From: UBA2256 sp964531105
Lineage (GTDB): Bacteria > Spirochaetota > Spirochaetia > Treponematales > Rectinemataceae
DNA: 64,000 nt
Assembly: GCA_964531105.1 (NCBI GenBank)
Contig: CAZHFN010000008.1
Span: 1-64,000 of the forward strand
Reading direction: 5' to 3'
Shown here: one piece after another, positions 40,872-49,890 of the stretch
How the letters are laid out: every line of letters starts with the position of its first letter
Position numbering within the stretch: the first letter of the stretch is position 1
Made by a program: the position numbers and the translations under genes
The notes under the pieces: model-generated
What the model was told of the DNA's origin: nothing
The model's database searches: none
The model's input: the letters and a program-made list of their open reading frames with translations, nothing else

Positions 40872-42383
40872 ATGGTAGGGACCATAGATCAAGCGAAGTT
40901 TGAGTTGCTCGTTGAGGTCAGTGCCCTCATCAACTCCAACTACGCCGATGCCAGGACCCTGGTATCCCAAATTATTGAATCCTCTGCAAGGCTCGTCGGC
41001 GCGGAAGCGGCGAGCCTTTTGCTTTACGACTCCGTGGCTAAGAAGCTGCGGTTCGAAATCGCCCTGGGTCCTAAAAAAGCTGAACTCACTGGAAGGCTCA
41101 TCGATCCCGGAGAGGGTATAGTAGGCTGGGTTGTCCGGGAAGGCCAATCTCTCATCGTCAACAACCCCGAAAGCGATCCAAGGTTTTCTCCCGCCATTTC
41201 AAAAGAAGTGGATTTCCCTACCAGATCGATACTTGCAGTACCCATGAAGGTCAAGGGCAATCTTGTGGGGGTTATCGAGGCGATCAACAAGACCAAGGGC
41301 AGATATTTTCTCGAAGAAGACCAGTACTGGCTGGAGCTCTTTGCTCTCCAGGCTGCGATTGCGGTGGAAAATGCCCGATACCTGGAAAAGACTTCACTTG
41401 AACTCTCATACCTGAGCGACAAGGCTCAAGCCAATTCAGGGTGGCACAATCTCGTCCATGCTTCGCCGGTGATGGCTGAAAAGCTGGAGCTGGTGGACAG
41501 GATCGCACCCAGCGACGCCTCGGTTCTCATACTAGGCGAAAGTGGGGTAGGGAAGGAGCTTTTCGCCGAAAGGCTGCATAAATCCTCCAAGCGCGCTTCC
41601 AAGGCCTTTGTGAGAGTCAACTGCGCCACCTTGCCCGAGCCGCTTCTGGAAAGTGAGCTCTTTGGTCATGTGAAGGGTGCCTTTACCGATGCATATCAGG
41701 ATAGGGAAGGGCGCTTCGAACTGGCCGACGGTGGCACTATTTTCTTGGACGAAATAGCCGAAATGCCTCTGCGGCTCCAATCCAAGCTGTTAAGGGTTCT
41801 CCAGCAGAAAACTTTCGAGAAACTGGGTTCCTCCACTACGGTGAGCGTGGATGTCCGCATTGTTACCGCCACCAATAGGGATCTGGAAGCAATGGTAGCC
41901 AGGCAGGAGTTCAGATCCGATCTCTACTACAGGCTAAACGTGCTGCCCCTCTACATTCCTCCCTTACGGGAAAGAAGAGAGGATATCCCTGCGTTGGCCG
42001 AGTATTTCCTCAAGAAGGCGGCCAGGGAAATGAACAAGCCGCTCAGGGGTTTCTCGGATTCGGCGATGGAAAATATGCTTTCCTATGCCTGGCCTGGAAA
42101 TGTGAGGGAACTCGAAAACGCCGTCGAAAGGGCGGTGGTGATGGCTCGGCAGGATACAATCGGCAGCGCCGATCTCATGATAGGCGGCAAAGGCCAGGAT
42201 ATTGATGAATTCAAAGGAAAGAATTTGAGGGATGCGGTTAATGTGTTTAAAACGCATTTTATCCGAAAATCCCTGGAAATGCATGGATGGAACCAGACCG
42301 AGACGGCCAAGTCCCTGGATATTCAGCGGACCTATCTGTCCAGACTGATCAAAGAATTGAGCATAGCACAATCTAAGGAGTAA
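40872..42383 (+). CDS. Sigma-54-dependent activator with GAF domain (NifA/FhlA-like)
   Basis: A 503-residue transcription activator. It has an N-terminal GAF sensor domain (about residues 20-165, no receiver domain), then an AAA+ domain, then a Fis-type helix-turn-helix (QTETAKSLDIQRTYLSRLIKEL). The AAA+ domain has Walker A GESGVGKE, the sigma-54 contact loop GAFTDA (residues 269-274, where GAFTGA is canonical) and Walker B GGTIFLDEIAEMP. Being GAF-only, it is likely to sense a small molecule rather than be phosphorylated. Its presence implies an rpoN gene elsewhere. Targets are unknown; I see no -24/-12 promoter next to it. The next gene follows after two bases. Confidence 0.92.
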   Translation: MVGTIDQAKFELLVEVSALINSNYADARTLVSQIIESSARLVGAEAASLLLYDSVAKKLRFEIALGPKKAELTGRLIDPGEGIVGWVVREGQSLIVNNPESDPRFSPAISKEVDFPTRSILAVPMKVKGNLVGVIEAINKTKGRYFLEEDQYWLELFALQAAIAVENARYLEKTSLELSYLSDKAQANSGWHNLVHASPVMAEKLELVDRIAPSDASVLILGESGVGKELFAERLHKSSKRASKAFVRVNCATLPEPLLESELFGHVKGAFTDAYQDREGRFELADGGTIFLDEIAEMPLRLQSKLLRVLQQKTFEKLGSSTTVSVDVRIVTATNRDLEAMVARQEFRSDLYYRLNVLPLYIPPLRERREDIPALAEYFLKKAAREMNKPLRGFSDSAMENMLSYAWPGNVRELENAVERAVVMARQDTIGSADLMIGGKGQDIDEFKGKNLRDAVNVFKTHFIRKSLEMHGWNQTETAKSLDIQRTYLSRLIKELSIAQSKE

Positions 42384-42385
42384 AT

Positions 42386-43099
42386 GTGGAAAGCAAGGCT
42401 AGACTCATCAAGCCGGACAAGGTGGAAGAAAAGACCGCGGCTGAAAAACTCTCCGATTTCATTGCCAAGAACAGGATAGTATTCCTGTCTATTATAATAG
42501 CCCTCATTGTGGTTCTCGCCGGCGTAGGTATCTACACCTTCGCATCCAGCAATTACGCTGAGAAATCCGCCAGAGCCATGGAGGAAGCAGGCTCCCGGAT
42601 AGCAGGCTGGAATCAGGAAGGCGACGAAGCCAAGAAAACCGAACTGGAAGGCCAGATACTCGCAGACTTGGACGAGATAGCCAAAAAATGGCCTAAATCC
42701 TTCGCAGCCCAACAAGCCCTTTATACCGCCGCCAGCCTCCAGGGTTTTAAAAAGGATTGGGCCAAGGCCGAAACCTACGCAGTCAGCGCAGCCGAGCGAA
42801 AGCCCGAGAGCTATCTCGCGCCTCTTGCCCTGGAACTAGCCGCCATCGCCGCTGAAGAGCAGGGCAATCGCGATGCTGCCGTCGGCTACTACGAAAAGCT
42901 CGTGGCCAAGTACAAGGAAGACACTCCCAACCTGGCCCACGCCCATTTTTCCATCGGCAGGCTCAAGGAAGCCGCCGAGGATTATAGCGCGGCACTGGAG
43001 CACTACAACACACTGCTTTCGGATTTTTCCGGATCGGACTGGGCTCTTCTCGCCAAAAACCGGGTTGTATACCTCAAGACCCAGGGCTATGATAGCTAG
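42386..43099 (+). CDS. Membrane-anchored tetratricopeptide protein (YfgM-like)
   Basis: A 237-residue protein with a cytoplasmic N-terminal stretch of about 30 residues. One membrane helix (IVFLSIIIALIVVLAGVGIYTF, about residues 31-52) then leads to a periplasmic helical-repeat domain with TPR-like units (YEKLVAKYKED, AHFSIGRLKEAAEDYSAALEHYNTLL). This layout resembles YfgM, a companion of the Sec translocon and of periplasmic chaperones. The start is GTG 42386, with AAGGAG just upstream at the end of the activator gene. A terminator follows. The precise function is inferred only. Confidence 0.75.
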   Translation: MESKARLIKPDKVEEKTAAEKLSDFIAKNRIVFLSIIIALIVVLAGVGIYTFASSNYAEKSARAMEEAGSRIAGWNQEGDEAKKTELEGQILADLDEIAKKWPKSFAAQQALYTAASLQGFKKDWAKAETYAVSAAERKPESYLAPLALELAAIAAEEQGNRDAAVGYYEKLVAKYKEDTPNLAHAHFSIGRLKEAAEDYSAALEHYNTLLSDFSGSDWALLAKNRVVYLKTQGYDS

Positions 43100-43137
43100 A
43101 GAGCGAACAAGGGCTTTTTAATAGTTTTTTAGCAAAA

Positions 43138-43182
43138 GGGCAGGTTCGCTGTGAAAAGCACAGGCGATTCTGCCCTTTTTTT
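43138..43182 (+). terminator. Intrinsic terminator after the YfgM-like gene
   Basis: GGGCAG (43138-43143) pairs with CTGCCC (43170-43175), with an inner stem CGCTGTG/CACAGGCG carrying a bulge, and T7 follows. It probably ends the long unit that may run from recA. Confidence 0.85.
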
Positions 43183-43201
43183 ATAAGAGGTTGAATATAT
43201 C

Positions 43202-43888
43202 TTGATATTAAAAGGTATTAGGCGATATTTCTTGCCAGCTTGCCTTCTTCTCGGGTTTCTGGCGCTACTTCAGGCTTGCGGCATCAGTACGCTTGTCTAC
43301 CTTGAGCCGCCCGCTATTTTTGTTTCCAACTCCCAAATCAGCGTCAGAAACAACAGCGGTAACTATTTTCCATCCGAGGGGAGCAGCCAAACCTTTAAAG
43401 GGATTGAAATCTACTATCGTGTCTTCAAGGAACGTACAGCCGCCGAAACTGCCTTTGCCAACCTTAATTCATACGCTTCCCAGTATCAGAATTATCCCGA
43501 TTATTTCATGAGTACCGCAATCAACGCAGGCTTTACCCGCATGCGGAGGAGGAGCGATAGAAACAGGCCTCTCATAAGCATTGCCGCGAATAACACAGGG
43601 CTCTACACCGTTTCTCTCACTTCCTGGGATCTTTCTGACGATGCTAACAATGTTCTGTTTTCAGTGGTGAGGGATATACCCGCCGACAGCAGCCGCTTAG
43701 CCTTCCAGGAAAGGAATTTTCAGGCTGATGACGATGATTACCAGGGGGAGACATGGATAGGGGGAGGCCCATTCTATATAGTCTGCTTCGCCGTTTCCTT
43801 CGGCGAGGATAGTTCTGGCAGCTCGATAGGCGCTCCAATCTACAGCGTACCCAGCTTTGACCAGAACTCAAGGATAATCGAGTACTAG
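43202..43888 (+). CDS. Hypothetical lipoprotein
   Basis: A 228-residue predicted lipoprotein of no family I recognise. The N-terminus LPACLLLGFLALLQAC gives a signal peptide with lipobox LLQAC, so Cys at about residue 26 is likely lipidated. The remainder is rich in aromatic and polar residues (IYYRVFKERTAAETAFANLNSYASQY, GFTRMRRRSDRNRPLISI) and ends acidic-aromatic. The start appears to be TTG 43202 with AGAGG upstream. It is transcribed alone after a terminator and faces the radical SAM gene convergently. The protein probably sits on the inner or outer membrane, facing the periplasm. Confidence 0.75.
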   Translation: MILKGIRRYFLPACLLLGFLALLQACGISTLVYLEPPAIFVSNSQISVRNNSGNYFPSEGSSQTFKGIEIYYRVFKERTAAETAFANLNSYASQYQNYPDYFMSTAINAGFTRMRRRSDRNRPLISIAANNTGLYTVSLTSWDLSDDANNVLFSVVRDIPADSSRLAFQERNFQADDDDYQGETWIGGGPFYIVCFAVSFGEDSSGSSIGAPIYSVPSFDQNSRIIEY

Positions 43889-44090
43889 ATCCCAACTCGA
43901 GAGAGTTGTTCTCAGAAATCTTGAGGCGGGGGCTTCATTGAAGGTCTCATCATGAAGGGAAGTCCGAATGCGCAGCTTCGTATAATGTATATTCTGTCTA
44001 CCAATTGATATTCAGATCTCCACCAATTGACATGAAATATGGCCGTCCCGCCGCGCCGATATACTATCCACCAGTAAAGGTTCCGCTGTA
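43889..44090. other. Convergent intergenic region with short repeats
   Basis: About 200 bases without a credible gene. It contains a weak hairpin CAACTC/GAGTTG (43893-43908) after the lipoprotein stop, and a perfect TATAAT at 43981-43986 with no matching -35. There are also two copies of CCAATTGA (44001-44008 and 44023-44030), 22 bases apart. A stray promoter or antisense RNA towards the radical SAM gene is possible but unproven. Confidence 0.4.
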
Positions 44091-46715
44091 TCAAAGTGCC
44101 AGGTAGAGGGCATCGCCTCTGGATCCATTCTCTTGAGTTGCAAAGCTTTGGAGTCTCATTACCTTACAGCGCTCCAAAAGGCTCTCTGTGCTGTTAGCAG
44201 AATCGAGAGCCTTAGATAAAAGTTTCATAGCATTCCGCTCTCCGCCTCGAGCATCGTTGAGCTCTACCTTGACAGAAAGCCTATTAACTGGGGGCTTATC
44301 ATCTTGTAATACCGGAATGGAAAGCGCAGCGAGTTCAGCCAGGAAAGACTCCATATCTGTGGCATTAAAAAAGTTGAACCCATATGAAGAACCCCAATAA
44401 AGGGAGCCAATAGAGTTTTTGCCCAGAGATCTTTTCTTGCCCTGCCTAAGCATATTGATTTCTATACCTGTAGGAAGACAGGCTGAAAGTTTATCTCTAA
44501 GCTCTGAAAGCTGATTTTCACTTAGTGGTAGTAGAAGCCAGAGTGCAAGGACTTCATCCAGAGATTCCACGCCCATGAATAGGGGTTGAGTTAATTCCAT
44601 TTTGGGTAGAGGGTTAAAGCCATCGGTATAGCGTACTGGCAAGTCCAGTATTGTACAGGCTCGGATAAAAATTCCTGATATGGAATGGAGGGGATAAAAG
44701 ACAGCTTTGCCAGTCTTTTTAAAGGATACTACAAGCCTTGTATCTTCTAATGTGTTGGAATACACATCGGAGTTGGGATTTGTGGACCAAGAGTATAGTT
44801 TTTTAGGTAAAAATGATTGAGAGGCTGCATCCATACTGCTCTCAAGAGCCTCATGGTTATCGGAAATAGCTCCTTCATGTATACTATTTAATACTTTAAA
44901 TGAATCGTTGCATGAGCCGCAGAGATGGTCGCAGTCCTCGCTGCAGGCACTGGTGAGCAGCGACTCCTCAGAGCAAGCCATTTCTTTTTCTAAAAACCCT
45001 TTACTTACAAAAAGCTGTATATCATCCCAGGGCAGGGCTTCCTTTCTTTCCCTTGGACCAAGGTAAGTAGCGAAGATGTCCCTGCCCTCTTTTTTGCTGA
45101 AATCCTCGAAAAGAGTACGCCAGAGGGATTTGTCTATATGATCGTCCCAGGCTTCCAGCCTTGCGCCTCTTCTATGTGCTTCCAGCAAAAGCTCCCCTAC
45201 CCTGTCGTCGCCCCTGCTCAGTATGCCTTCTAAGGCCGAGCTGAATGGAGAATGGTAGGAAATGCTGATTTGCCTAAGATGTCTGACTTCATCCTTGATC
45301 ATGTAGATAGTCTGGAGCGCCTCATCCTCAGTTATTTGCCGGGACCATTGGTAGGCCGTGTGGGGTTTTGGAACGAAGGTACCTATATTGACGTTCATGG
45401 CGATAGGCTCGGCTGCATACAGCTTGTGGAGGAAATCGATTATCGCTCTTCCCTCTCCCCTGCCCTGCTCGGGTACAGGAAGACCTATCATGAAATAGAA
45501 TTTGGCGGACTTGAAGCCATAGCGTTTGGCTTCTTTTAGTATGGCTGTCAAATGGTCAAAACTCACTACCTTGTTTATGGAACGCTGCCAGGACTCTACT
45601 GGCGTTTCTACTGCGAAGGTGAGTCCGGACTTTCTCAATTGAGCTACTTCGGCGAGAAGTGGAAGACTGAAGCTGTCCACCTTGAGGCTGGGCAGCTGAA
45701 AAGAGATAAAACGATCATTCCACGCGTTGTTGAGCTGCCTGAAGAGTTCGGCTATGCCTGGATAATCGCCTGTTGAGAGGGAAGCCAGAGTAATTTCCCT
45801 GTAGCCTCCCACATCGACAAGGGACTGGACTTCAGCCCTGATTAGTTCCGGGGATTTTACCCGCTGAGGCCTGTAGTAGTAACCGGCATGGCAGAAACGG
45901 CAGCCATTGGGACAGCCCCTCATGATTTCCACTGTACCATGGCTCTGGACAGGCTGAAGAATGGGCACAGGAAGGGCTGTTCTGGCGGCCCTGAGGTGAA
46001 AATCGGGATCTACTGCCCTGAAGGTTTTACGGCCCGGCTTTAAACTGCCTGAGCCTCCTGCCGAAAGCCTCGGAGAGAGCCATATGTTCTCGCAGGAAGC
46101 CAGGAGTTCCAACATTTCCCTTTTGCTGGCTCCCTGCAGTTTCATGGCGGCGAGATCTTTGAGCAGGGGATAGAAACCGGCCTCGGCTTCGCCTATGTAT
46201 ACGGCGTCCAAAAAGGCGCCGAAGGGGTGAGGATTGGTAGACGCAGGTCCTCCGGCAATGACGATAGGAGTATCTCCTCCCCTTTCCTCGGTACGTACGG
46301 GAATCCCTCCGCTTTGGAGGACAGTGATCATATTGGTAGCCAGAAGCTCATACCCGATGGAAAAACCCAGAAGATCGCAATCGCAAAGGGGAATTCCGCT
46401 TTCGAGGGTGTAGAGGGGAATGGATTTGGCGGCCAAAAGGGCTTCGAAATCAGGTTCTGGAGCGAATACCCGCTCACAGATCAGTGTTTCGCGGTCCAGG
46501 TCGTTGGCATCGTTGTAGATTATGCGCATGGCATTATTGGCCATGCCTATTTCGTAGAGATCGGGAAAGCAGAGGGCAAAGCGAAAACGTTTGTCCTGGG
46601 CTTTAATGGGAGGCCTGGAACCTAGTTCGCCTCCGAGGTAACGGGCGGGCTTCTGGATAGAAAGTAGGCCGGGGCCAAGATCGACAAGGGGATTTATAAG
46701 TTGGGGAGGTTTCAC
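44091..46715 (-). CDS. Radical SAM protein (TIGR03960-type) fused to DUF2344 domain
   Basis: An 874-residue fusion. The N-terminal domain looks cobalamin-binding-like (FALCFPDLYEIGMANNAM, LLGFSIGYELLATNM, VIAGGPASTNPHPFG). The radical SAM domain has the 4Fe-4S motif C268xxxC272xxC275 (GCPNGCRFCHAGYYYRPQR). Then comes a Cys-rich linker (CSEDCDHLCGSC), and from about residue 660 the DUF2344 domain (VVSFKKTGKAVFYPLHS, RYTDGFNPLPKMELTQPLFMG). These families often lie next to each other, in many bacteria near RNase G genes; the reaction is unknown to me. GTG 46715 is chosen: it overlaps the rodA stop as GTGA, with GAAGG upstream. The open frame extends to 47000 but there duplicates rodA. Confidence 0.88.
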   Translation of the reverse strand: MKPPQLINPLVDLGPGLLSIQKPARYLGGELGSRPPIKAQDKRFRFALCFPDLYEIGMANNAMRIIYNDANDLDRETLICERVFAPEPDFEALLAAKSIPLYTLESGIPLCDCDLLGFSIGYELLATNMITVLQSGGIPVRTEERGGDTPIVIAGGPASTNPHPFGAFLDAVYIGEAEAGFYPLLKDLAAMKLQGASKREMLELLASCENIWLSPRLSAGGSGSLKPGRKTFRAVDPDFHLRAARTALPVPILQPVQSHGTVEIMRGCPNGCRFCHAGYYYRPQRVKSPELIRAEVQSLVDVGGYREITLASLSTGDYPGIAELFRQLNNAWNDRFISFQLPSLKVDSFSLPLLAEVAQLRKSGLTFAVETPVESWQRSINKVVSFDHLTAILKEAKRYGFKSAKFYFMIGLPVPEQGRGEGRAIIDFLHKLYAAEPIAMNVNIGTFVPKPHTAYQWSRQITEDEALQTIYMIKDEVRHLRQISISYHSPFSSALEGILSRGDDRVGELLLEAHRRGARLEAWDDHIDKSLWRTLFEDFSKKEGRDIFATYLGPRERKEALPWDDIQLFVSKGFLEKEMACSEESLLTSACSEDCDHLCGSCNDSFKVLNSIHEGAISDNHEALESSMDAASQSFLPKKLYSWSTNPNSDVYSNTLEDTRLVVSFKKTGKAVFYPLHSISGIFIRACTILDLPVRYTDGFNPLPKMELTQPLFMGVESLDEVLALWLLLPLSENQLSELRDKLSACLPTGIEINMLRQGKKRSLGKNSIGSLYWGSSYGFNFFNATDMESFLAELAALSIPVLQDDKPPVNRLSVKVELNDARGGERNAMKLLSKALDSANSTESLLERCKVMRLQSFATQENGSRGDALYLAL

Positions 46716-48031
46716 ATTCTGTACCTTCGGGACGAGATGCCCAGGAGGAATCCAATCGCCATCAGCGCCGACCAGAGCGAGGATCCGCCATAGGAGATAA
46801 AATAGAGGGGGATGCCGGTGATGGGCATGATCCCAATTGCCATACCCACATTGATCATAAAATGAAAGAAAAACATCCCAAAGAATCCGCCGCATACGAG
46901 CATTGAATAATGATCTTTGGTACTGGCTACGAGGCTGAGAATTCGGAATAGCAGAATCCCGAAGAGGGCAATCAGTAGTGCAGCACCTAGGAAACCCCAC
47001 TCTTCAGCGATTATGGAAAAAATAAAATCCGTGCTCTGCTGGGGTATGAAACGCGCATGGCTCTGGGTTCCCTGGAGAAAGCCCTTGCCTGCCAGGCCGC
47101 CCGAGCCAATGGCGGTTACGGACTGGATAATGTTCCATCCCGCACCCTGGGGATCCACGTTGGGATTTAGGAAGACCATGAGACGCATGATCTGGTATTC
47201 CTTGAGCACCTTGTGGCCGGCATAGGCCAGGAAAATCGAGAGGTCGATAATCGAAAAGGCATAACTCAGCCAGAAATAATAGCCCTTCTTGAATGCGAGC
47301 CAGCCCGCCAGGGAGAGTGCCAATGCGATAAAAAACAAGGCGGTAATCATGATCACGAAACTCCTGCGCTGGAAAAAAAGCTCGATGAGATTGCCGCCTG
47401 GAAAGAAATGTTTGCCCGCAAGGGGAAGTATGAGGAAAAGAAAGGTAGTGCCTATGGATAAAAGTATGAAGAGGATATAGCGTCTGTCGATTTTGCCTAG
47501 GTATAGCATGACTATCAATATTGGAAAGAAAACGAGGGCCGAGCCGAAGTCGGGCTGGGATAGGATAAGGAGAACCGGAATGCCGATAATAATGGAACTC
47601 ACGATAAGCCGCTTGAAACTGCTGGTCTGCTCCGATGAATCCAGATAGCGGGCTAAAAAAAGAATAGTAATAGCCTTGGCGAACTCGGCTGGCTGTATCC
47701 CATATTCACCGATGCCAATCCATGAACGGGCACCGTTTACAACTCTGCCGGCAAAGCGGGTATAGACCAGGAGGATCAGAATGGCGATATAGGCGAATGC
47801 CGTATAATCCTTGAGCCTGGAAATATCCAGGGCCATTGCGGCCACCATGATCAGGAGTCCTGTCACTGCCCAAATAACCTGCTTGGCATATTCATTGGAA
47901 AAGCGAAAGCCTTCCGAATCTATGCCGGCGGAAAAGATGGAAAGGATGCCCACTGCGCTCAAGGCAAGGGCGAGAAATAGCATGAGAAAATCGGTTTCGG
48001 AGATAAACTTGGGAAGCTGAAAGTGCCTCAC
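46712..48031 (-). CDS. rodA: Rod shape-determining protein RodA
   Basis: A 439-residue SEDS-family peptidoglycan glycosyltransferase with about ten membrane helices, partner of PBP2 in lateral wall growth. Family blocks: NEYAKQVIWAVTGLLIMV, GARSWIGIGEYGIQPAEFAKAI (with the conserved functional region), QPDFGSALVFFPI, ERIPQSDFIF-type FIPQQSTDFIFSIIAEEWGFLG, and GIPLYFISYGGSSLWSALMAIGFLLGI. It overlaps mrdA by four bases and the radical SAM gene by four. Confidence 0.95.
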   Translation of the reverse strand: MRHFQLPKFISETDFLMLFLALALSAVGILSIFSAGIDSEGFRFSNEYAKQVIWAVTGLLIMVAAMALDISRLKDYTAFAYIAILILLVYTRFAGRVVNGARSWIGIGEYGIQPAEFAKAITILFLARYLDSSEQTSSFKRLIVSSIIIGIPVLLILSQPDFGSALVFFPILIVMLYLGKIDRRYILFILLSIGTTFLFLILPLAGKHFFPGGNLIELFFQRRSFVIMITALFFIALALSLAGWLAFKKGYYFWLSYAFSIIDLSIFLAYAGHKVLKEYQIMRLMVFLNPNVDPQGAGWNIIQSVTAIGSGGLAGKGFLQGTQSHARFIPQQSTDFIFSIIAEEWGFLGAALLIALFGILLFRILSLVASTKDHYSMLVCGGFFGMFFFHFMINVGMAIGIMPITGIPLYFISYGGSSLWSALMAIGFLLGISSRRYRM

Positions 48032-49890
48032 TCCGCCCTACCTCCTCTCAAGTGCTGGTTGTTGAGCCTAATACCCACGGCCTTGGCTGCCGTTTCGGCA
48101 TCCTGCTCTGCGAAGATGGACTGGAAAAGAATGTTGGATGCATAGGGTGCCCACCACTCCCAAGGATTGCTCGCTTCTACCATGGTAACTATCACGATCT
48201 GATCCTCAGGTTTTGCATCATAGGGGCCGAAGGCGGCGAACCATGAATGCCATCTATCTTTGAGCCCGATTTCTGCCGTACCCGTCTTGCCTGCGACTTG
48301 TACCACCTTGGTAGATACTGGCACCTGCGCTGAACCATAGGTGATAACACTTCGCAAGTCTTCCCTCAATTTTTTATAGCTCAAAGCGCTGATCGAGGAA
48401 TCGGTGAGCAGTTCAGGCTGCATTGACTGCAGCAACGCCCCGGTTTCTCCGTCCCGAATTTCCTTTAAAAGATGAGGCCTGTAGATAACTCCGTCGTTGA
48501 CTATCATGGCTATCATATTGGCGACCTGGATAGGCGTGGCCAACAAATAGCCTTGTCCGATGGAAATGTTCATGGTATCGCCCAGGGTCCATTTTTCCCT
48601 ATAGTTCTCTTCCTTCCACCGAGGGGTTGGTATGAATCCGGAATTTTCACCGGGCAGGTCGATGCCTGTAGGCTTGCCGTAGCCGTAATCGCTGGCATAG
48701 CTGATTATCTTTTCCACTCCCAGGTTGTCCCTGCCCACAGTCCAGAAGTAAATGTCACAGGAATGGGCAAGGGCGCTCTGGAGATTGACCGGCCCATGGC
48801 CAGGGCTGTGTACCCAGCAGTTCCAGTTCCGTCCGCCGTAGTCCAAAAAGCCCCTACACGTTATGGTAGCTTCCGGAGAAAAGGCTTTTTCTTCGAGGAT
48901 AGCGGTGCTCAGCACCGTCTTGAAGGTGGATGCGGGTGGATAGGACGATTGTAAAGCCCTGTTGAGCAAAGGATTGTTAGGATCAGCCAGAAGCTTGGCA
49001 TACTCATCGCCCGCATTGGGGGAGATGAAAATAGAAGGATCGTACCAAGGATAGGAAACCATGGCGAGTATCTCGCCGGTGGCAGGCTTGAGGGCGATCA
49101 TGGAGCCCATGCGGTTGCCCAAGGCTTTTTCGGCATTTTTCTGTATTTCCGCATCGATCGTCAGCACAAGTTTTTTCCCCGGGACTGGAGGATCCACGTT
49201 TTCCTCTTCGCCGGATAAATCCCTGCCCTTAACGTCCACCGTTTTGCGAAGGTAACCGTCGGAGCCCTTGAGAGTGGCGTCATAGAATTTTTCTATGCCC
49301 GCTTTTCCGATCACGTCATCCGAAGAGTACCCCTTGTTGTAGAGCAGCTTGTATTCGTCCCTGCCAATTTCACCCACATAGCCAATCACATGGGCAAGTG
49401 ATCCAATGTCCAGGTAGCGTCGGATAGGTCTGGAATTCCAATAGACTCCGGGGAAGTCCTCTTTATGCTCGGCAATTTTGGCTATGGAGGAATAGGATGC
49501 GGAAGTACTTATCGCGATGCGCTGGTAAAGATGGTAATAGGCTCGGGGAATCTTGCGCTGGATGTCGGCAACTTTTATGCCTAGAACCGATGCCAGGCGC
49601 TCAAACACTGTATCTCTCAGTGTCGCCGGAAGCTCGGCCGGTACGATTTCTACCGAGAATGCCTCGTCATTTGTAACAAAGGGCACGGAATTACTTCGAT
49701 CGTAAATCTCTCCTCTGGCCGCTGGAATTTTAACCGATTGAATGGCGTAATTGTTGGCCCGGGCTTCAAACTCTGCCCTTCTTACCACCTGAAGATAAAA
49801 GAGGTATGAGGTGTAGGTCAGGCAAAGACCTATGGTGAGCACCTTGAGGAGAATAGTCTTGGAGTGCGAGTCGCTACCAAACCTGCTCAT
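48028..49890 (-). CDS. mrdA: Penicillin-binding protein 2
   Basis: A 620-residue class B penicillin-binding protein: DD-transpeptidase of the rod complex, anchored by an N-terminal helix (about residues 11-31). The pedestal domain is followed by the transpeptidase domain, with SxxK as STFK in SSYPPASTFKTVLST, SxN-equivalent SCD in ALAHSCDIYFWTV, and KTG in VAGKTGTAEIG. The tail is short. It is coupled to mreD upstream and rodA downstream by four-base overlaps (ATGA), the classic mre-mrd arrangement. The enzyme is a beta-lactam target. Confidence 0.96.
   Translation of the reverse strand: MSRFGSDSHSKTILLKVLTIGLCLTYTSYLFYLQVVRRAEFEARANNYAIQSVKIPAARGEIYDRSNSVPFVTNDEAFSVEIVPAELPATLRDTVFERLASVLGIKVADIQRKIPRAYYHLYQRIAISTSASYSSIAKIAEHKEDFPGVYWNSRPIRRYLDIGSLAHVIGYVGEIGRDEYKLLYNKGYSSDDVIGKAGIEKFYDATLKGSDGYLRKTVDVKGRDLSGEEENVDPPVPGKKLVLTIDAEIQKNAEKALGNRMGSMIALKPATGEILAMVSYPWYDPSIFISPNAGDEYAKLLADPNNPLLNRALQSSYPPASTFKTVLSTAILEEKAFSPEATITCRGFLDYGGRNWNCWVHSPGHGPVNLQSALAHSCDIYFWTVGRDNLGVEKIISYASDYGYGKPTGIDLPGENSGFIPTPRWKEENYREKWTLGDTMNISIGQGYLLATPIQVANMIAMIVNDGVIYRPHLLKEIRDGETGALLQSMQPELLTDSSISALSYKKLREDLRSVITYGSAQVPVSTKVVQVAGKTGTAEIGLKDRWHSWFAAFGPYDAKPEDQIVIVTMVEASNPWEWWAPYASNILFQSIFAEQDAETAAKAVGIRLNNQHLRGGRAE

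Noticed and set aside
46716..47000. Extended N-terminus of the radical SAM gene
   Set aside because: These 95 codons overlap rodA in another frame and look nothing like the family; GTG 46715 with its own SD and the GTGA overlap is better.
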